Below are positions 7,019 to 8,438 of a stretch of 8,438 nt of DNA, in pieces. Below the pieces are notes generated by a model that saw nothing but the letters and a program-made list of their open reading frames with translations, ran no database searches and was not told the origin of the DNA. How positions within the stretch are numbered: position 1 is the first letter of the stretch; every line of letters begins with the position of its first letter. This stretch comes from Clostridiales bacterium UBA8960 (GTDB taxonomy: Bacteria; Bacillota; Clostridia; Peptostreptococcales; Acidaminobacteraceae). The position numbers were made by a program, and so were the translations under genes. The stretch covers positions 1 to 8,438 of the forward strand of contig DMYC01000306.1 of assembly GCA_003482695.1 (NCBI GenBank), given 5' to 3'.

Positions 7019-7897
7019 TTATGCTTCCCTTTCGTCTCCAATAAATGCCACCGCAATCATGTTAGGTCCAACATGTGAAGCGATGGTCATCGATAGTTCG
7101 CTGACGAGAATATCTAGGTTAGGCGACTTGCTTATCAATAAATTCCTTAATTGTTCAGCGTCCTCAGGGCAATTGCCATGACCGACAATCACAGTTGAGG
7201 CACTCAACTGGCAGTAATGTGACTCGAACTTGTTCGCCAGCTGAGCGATGGATTTTTTTCGCCCTCTCACATTGCCATAAGGCTTAAGTTTACCGTCATG
7301 TCCAACACCGAGTGTAGGCTTCACATTTAAAACACTTCCAACCATAGCAGAGACATGTGAAATGCGGCCACCATTCTTTAAGTAATTTAAATCGTCGACA
7401 CCAAACCAGTGATGCGTCTTAAGTTTGTTTGACTCGACCCAGTTGCTGATTTCATCAATACTTTTACCCGCTCTGACCATTTTAACCGCTTCAACGACTA
7501 GCGTACCTTGACCGATCGATGCTGAGAGCGTATCTAAAAGGTTTATTTTTGCGTTTTCCATATCGTCCAAAATCATTTGCTTCGCGATGCTCGCGGAGTT
7601 GAACGTACCGCTCATGCCAGAAGTAAAACCAATATAAACAATCTCATTTCCTTCGGCCAATGCCTGTCGGAATGATTCATCAAAGCGATAAGCGTTTATT
7701 TGAGATGTCGTGGGCATCGTGCCCTGCCTGAGTTTGTTATAAAATTCGGAACGGTCAAACGTCTTCCCGAGATCATCGATTACTTCGACGCCATTTATCT
7801 GAATAGGCATTCCAAGAACTTCTAAAATATCCTCATTCGCTTCGACGAATTCAAGTGGTAAATCACAGCATGAATCTGTGAAAATTTTTATTTTCAT
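7019..7897 (-). CDS. DegV family protein, probable fatty-acid-binding (FakB-like) protein
   Basis: DegV/FakB proteins bind a fatty acid and present it to the kinase FakA, yielding acyl-phosphate for phospholipid synthesis. The 292 residues match the family length. Characteristic segments are FTDSCCDLP (6-14), PTTSQ (62-66), SGMSGTFNSA (93-102), LDT (121-123), YLKNGGRIS (172-180), KPTLG (193-197) and HVGPNMIAVAFIG (275-287). In known FakB structures the threonine of TSQ, the serine of SGxSGT and the histidine near the C-terminus line the carboxylate end of the pocket; the equivalents here would be Thr64, Ser93 and His275. The start ATG overlaps the pgsA stop codon by four bases (ATGA), and GGAGG sits at 7904-7908. 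The adjacent pgsA is consistent with a lipid role. No fakA/DAK-type kinase gene is visible. Which fatty acid is bound cannot be told, and not every DegV protein has been shown to work with FakA. Confidence 0.88.
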   Translation of the reverse strand: MKIKIFTDSCCDLPLEFVEANEDILEVLGMPIQINGVEVIDDLGKTFDRSEFYNKLRQGTMPTTSQINAYRFDESFRQALAEGNEIVYIGFTSGMSGTFNSASIAKQMILDDMENAKINLLDTLSASIGQGTLVVEAVKMVRAGKSIDEISNWVESNKLKTHHWFGVDDLNYLKNGGRISHVSAMVGSVLNVKPTLGVGHDGKLKPYGNVRGRKKSIAQLANKFESHYCQLSASTVIVGHGNCPEDAEQLRNLLISKSPNLDILVSELSMTIASHVGPNMIAVAFIGDEREA

Positions 7898-8438
7898 TTA
7901 TTACCTCCAGTTAAGTTTTTTTCTTTTCTTCGCTTGACCATAAATTGAACATACGAAGAAAAAGCCGTGATTTTGAAGCCTACGGCGAGTATCAATAGAT
8001 ACTGAAGCCATGCTGTACCAGGTGTCAAAATGAGAAGAACCACGGACAGGCTAAATACAGCCGTAGCGAGTTTACCGAAAATATTTGCTGGTATGACCAG
8101 TTTCTCTTTACGTAAGAACAAATAAATGCCGGTAAAAATCATAAACATCTCTTTAAGGACCATAATGACGAGTATCCATAGTGGAACGACGCCGTCACGA
8201 TACAGCGACAAGAGTGCCATAAGCAACATCAATTTATCCGCGAGGGGATCAAAAGCTGTTCCGAATGGTGTGATAAAGTTAAACTTACGCGCAATATAGC
8301 CGTCGAGAAAATCCGTGAACCCAGCAATAATAAAAATTATAAGTGCAAAATAATGGGCGTTTTCCATGCCTGAAAAATAAACTATCGGAAAAATGGGTAC
8401 AAGGATCAACCTCAAGGCCGTCAAAATATTTGGTATGT
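7894..8438 (-). CDS. pgsA: CDP-diacylglycerol--glycerol-3-phosphate 3-phosphatidyltransferase (5' end just missing)
   Basis: PgsA makes phosphatidylglycerophosphate from CDP-diacylglycerol and glycerol-3-phosphate in the cytoplasmic membrane, the committed step to phosphatidylglycerol. The frame stays open to the window edge: the last bases read (AC)-Ile-Pro-Asn-Ile-Leu-Thr, the standard beginning (M)NIPNILT of this family. So only the start codon and one base are probably missing, and the in-frame TTG at 8422-8424 is an internal leucine. From the first complete codon, 180 residues are visible. The CDP-alcohol phosphotransferase motif is intact: Asp42, Asp45-Gly46, Ala49-Arg50, Gly59, Asp63 and Asp67. 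About five hydrophobic segments follow the family pattern, ending in a basic tail. A related CDP-alcohol phosphotransferase is possible, but the N-terminus favours PgsA. It is the first visible gene of the pgsA-degV-mnmA run. Confidence 0.92.
   Translation of the reverse strand, partial: IPNILTALRLILVPIFPIVYFSGMENAHYFALIIFIIAGFTDFLDGYIARKFNFITPFGTAFDPLADKLMLLMALLSLYRDGVVPLWILVIMVLKEMFMIFTGIYLFLRKEKLVIPANIFGKLATAVFSLSVVLLILTPGTAWLQYLLILAVGFKITAFSSYVQFMVKRRKEKNLTGGNK

Overview
The window reads as an ordinary chromosomal stretch from a Gram-positive, Bacillota-type bacterium, perhaps a clostridial relative. The basis is strong GGAGG/AAGGAG ribosome binding sites, moderately low GC, tight gene packing, a DegV/FakB-type protein and a PgsA of Gram-positive style. 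The genus cannot be named from sequence alone. All seven genes belong to recognisable families. Two are cut by the window edges: the GH13 enzyme at the left and pgsA at the right.

Left part, + strand (1-3074): the 3' nine-tenths or so of a neopullulanase/cyclomaltodextrinase-type alpha-glycosidase is followed 51 bases later by a complete M20-type aminoacyl-histidine dipeptidase (PepD). Right part, - strand (3128-8438), in transcription order: pgsA (phosphatidylglycerophosphate synthase), degV (fatty-acid-binding DegV/FakB family), mnmA (tRNA 2-thiouridylase), an NHA-type cation:proton antiporter, and thrC (threonine synthase). pgsA, degV and mnmA are translationally packed: a 4-base ATGA overlap, then TAA directly followed by ATG. 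They are very likely one operon. The antiporter follows after a 66-base gap filled by two tandem palindromes. thrC follows after a 54-base gap containing a plausible extended -10 promoter and an operator-like inverted repeat, so thrC may have its own control.

The most notable non-coding element is a 27-base palindromic repeat, TGATCA-(A/G)GGGGTC-C-GACCCCT-TGATCA in consensus. One copy lies between the convergent pepD and thrC genes, where it is extended to a perfect 41-base palindrome. Two identical tandem copies at 28-base period lie between mnmA and the antiporter. It looks like a REP-type intergenic element. Its edge supplies the mnmA stop codon and creates a false upstream start for the antiporter.

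Functionally the genes are housekeeping: glucan and dipeptide breakdown, phospholipid synthesis (the DegV/FakB and PgsA steps are linked through phosphatidic acid), tRNA wobble-uridine thiolation, ion homeostasis and threonine synthesis. I see no phage, transposase, CRISPR array, tRNA, rRNA or defence gene, and no convincing new biological system. The points worth a second look are the palindromic repeats, the CxxC variant of MnmA and the thrC control region.
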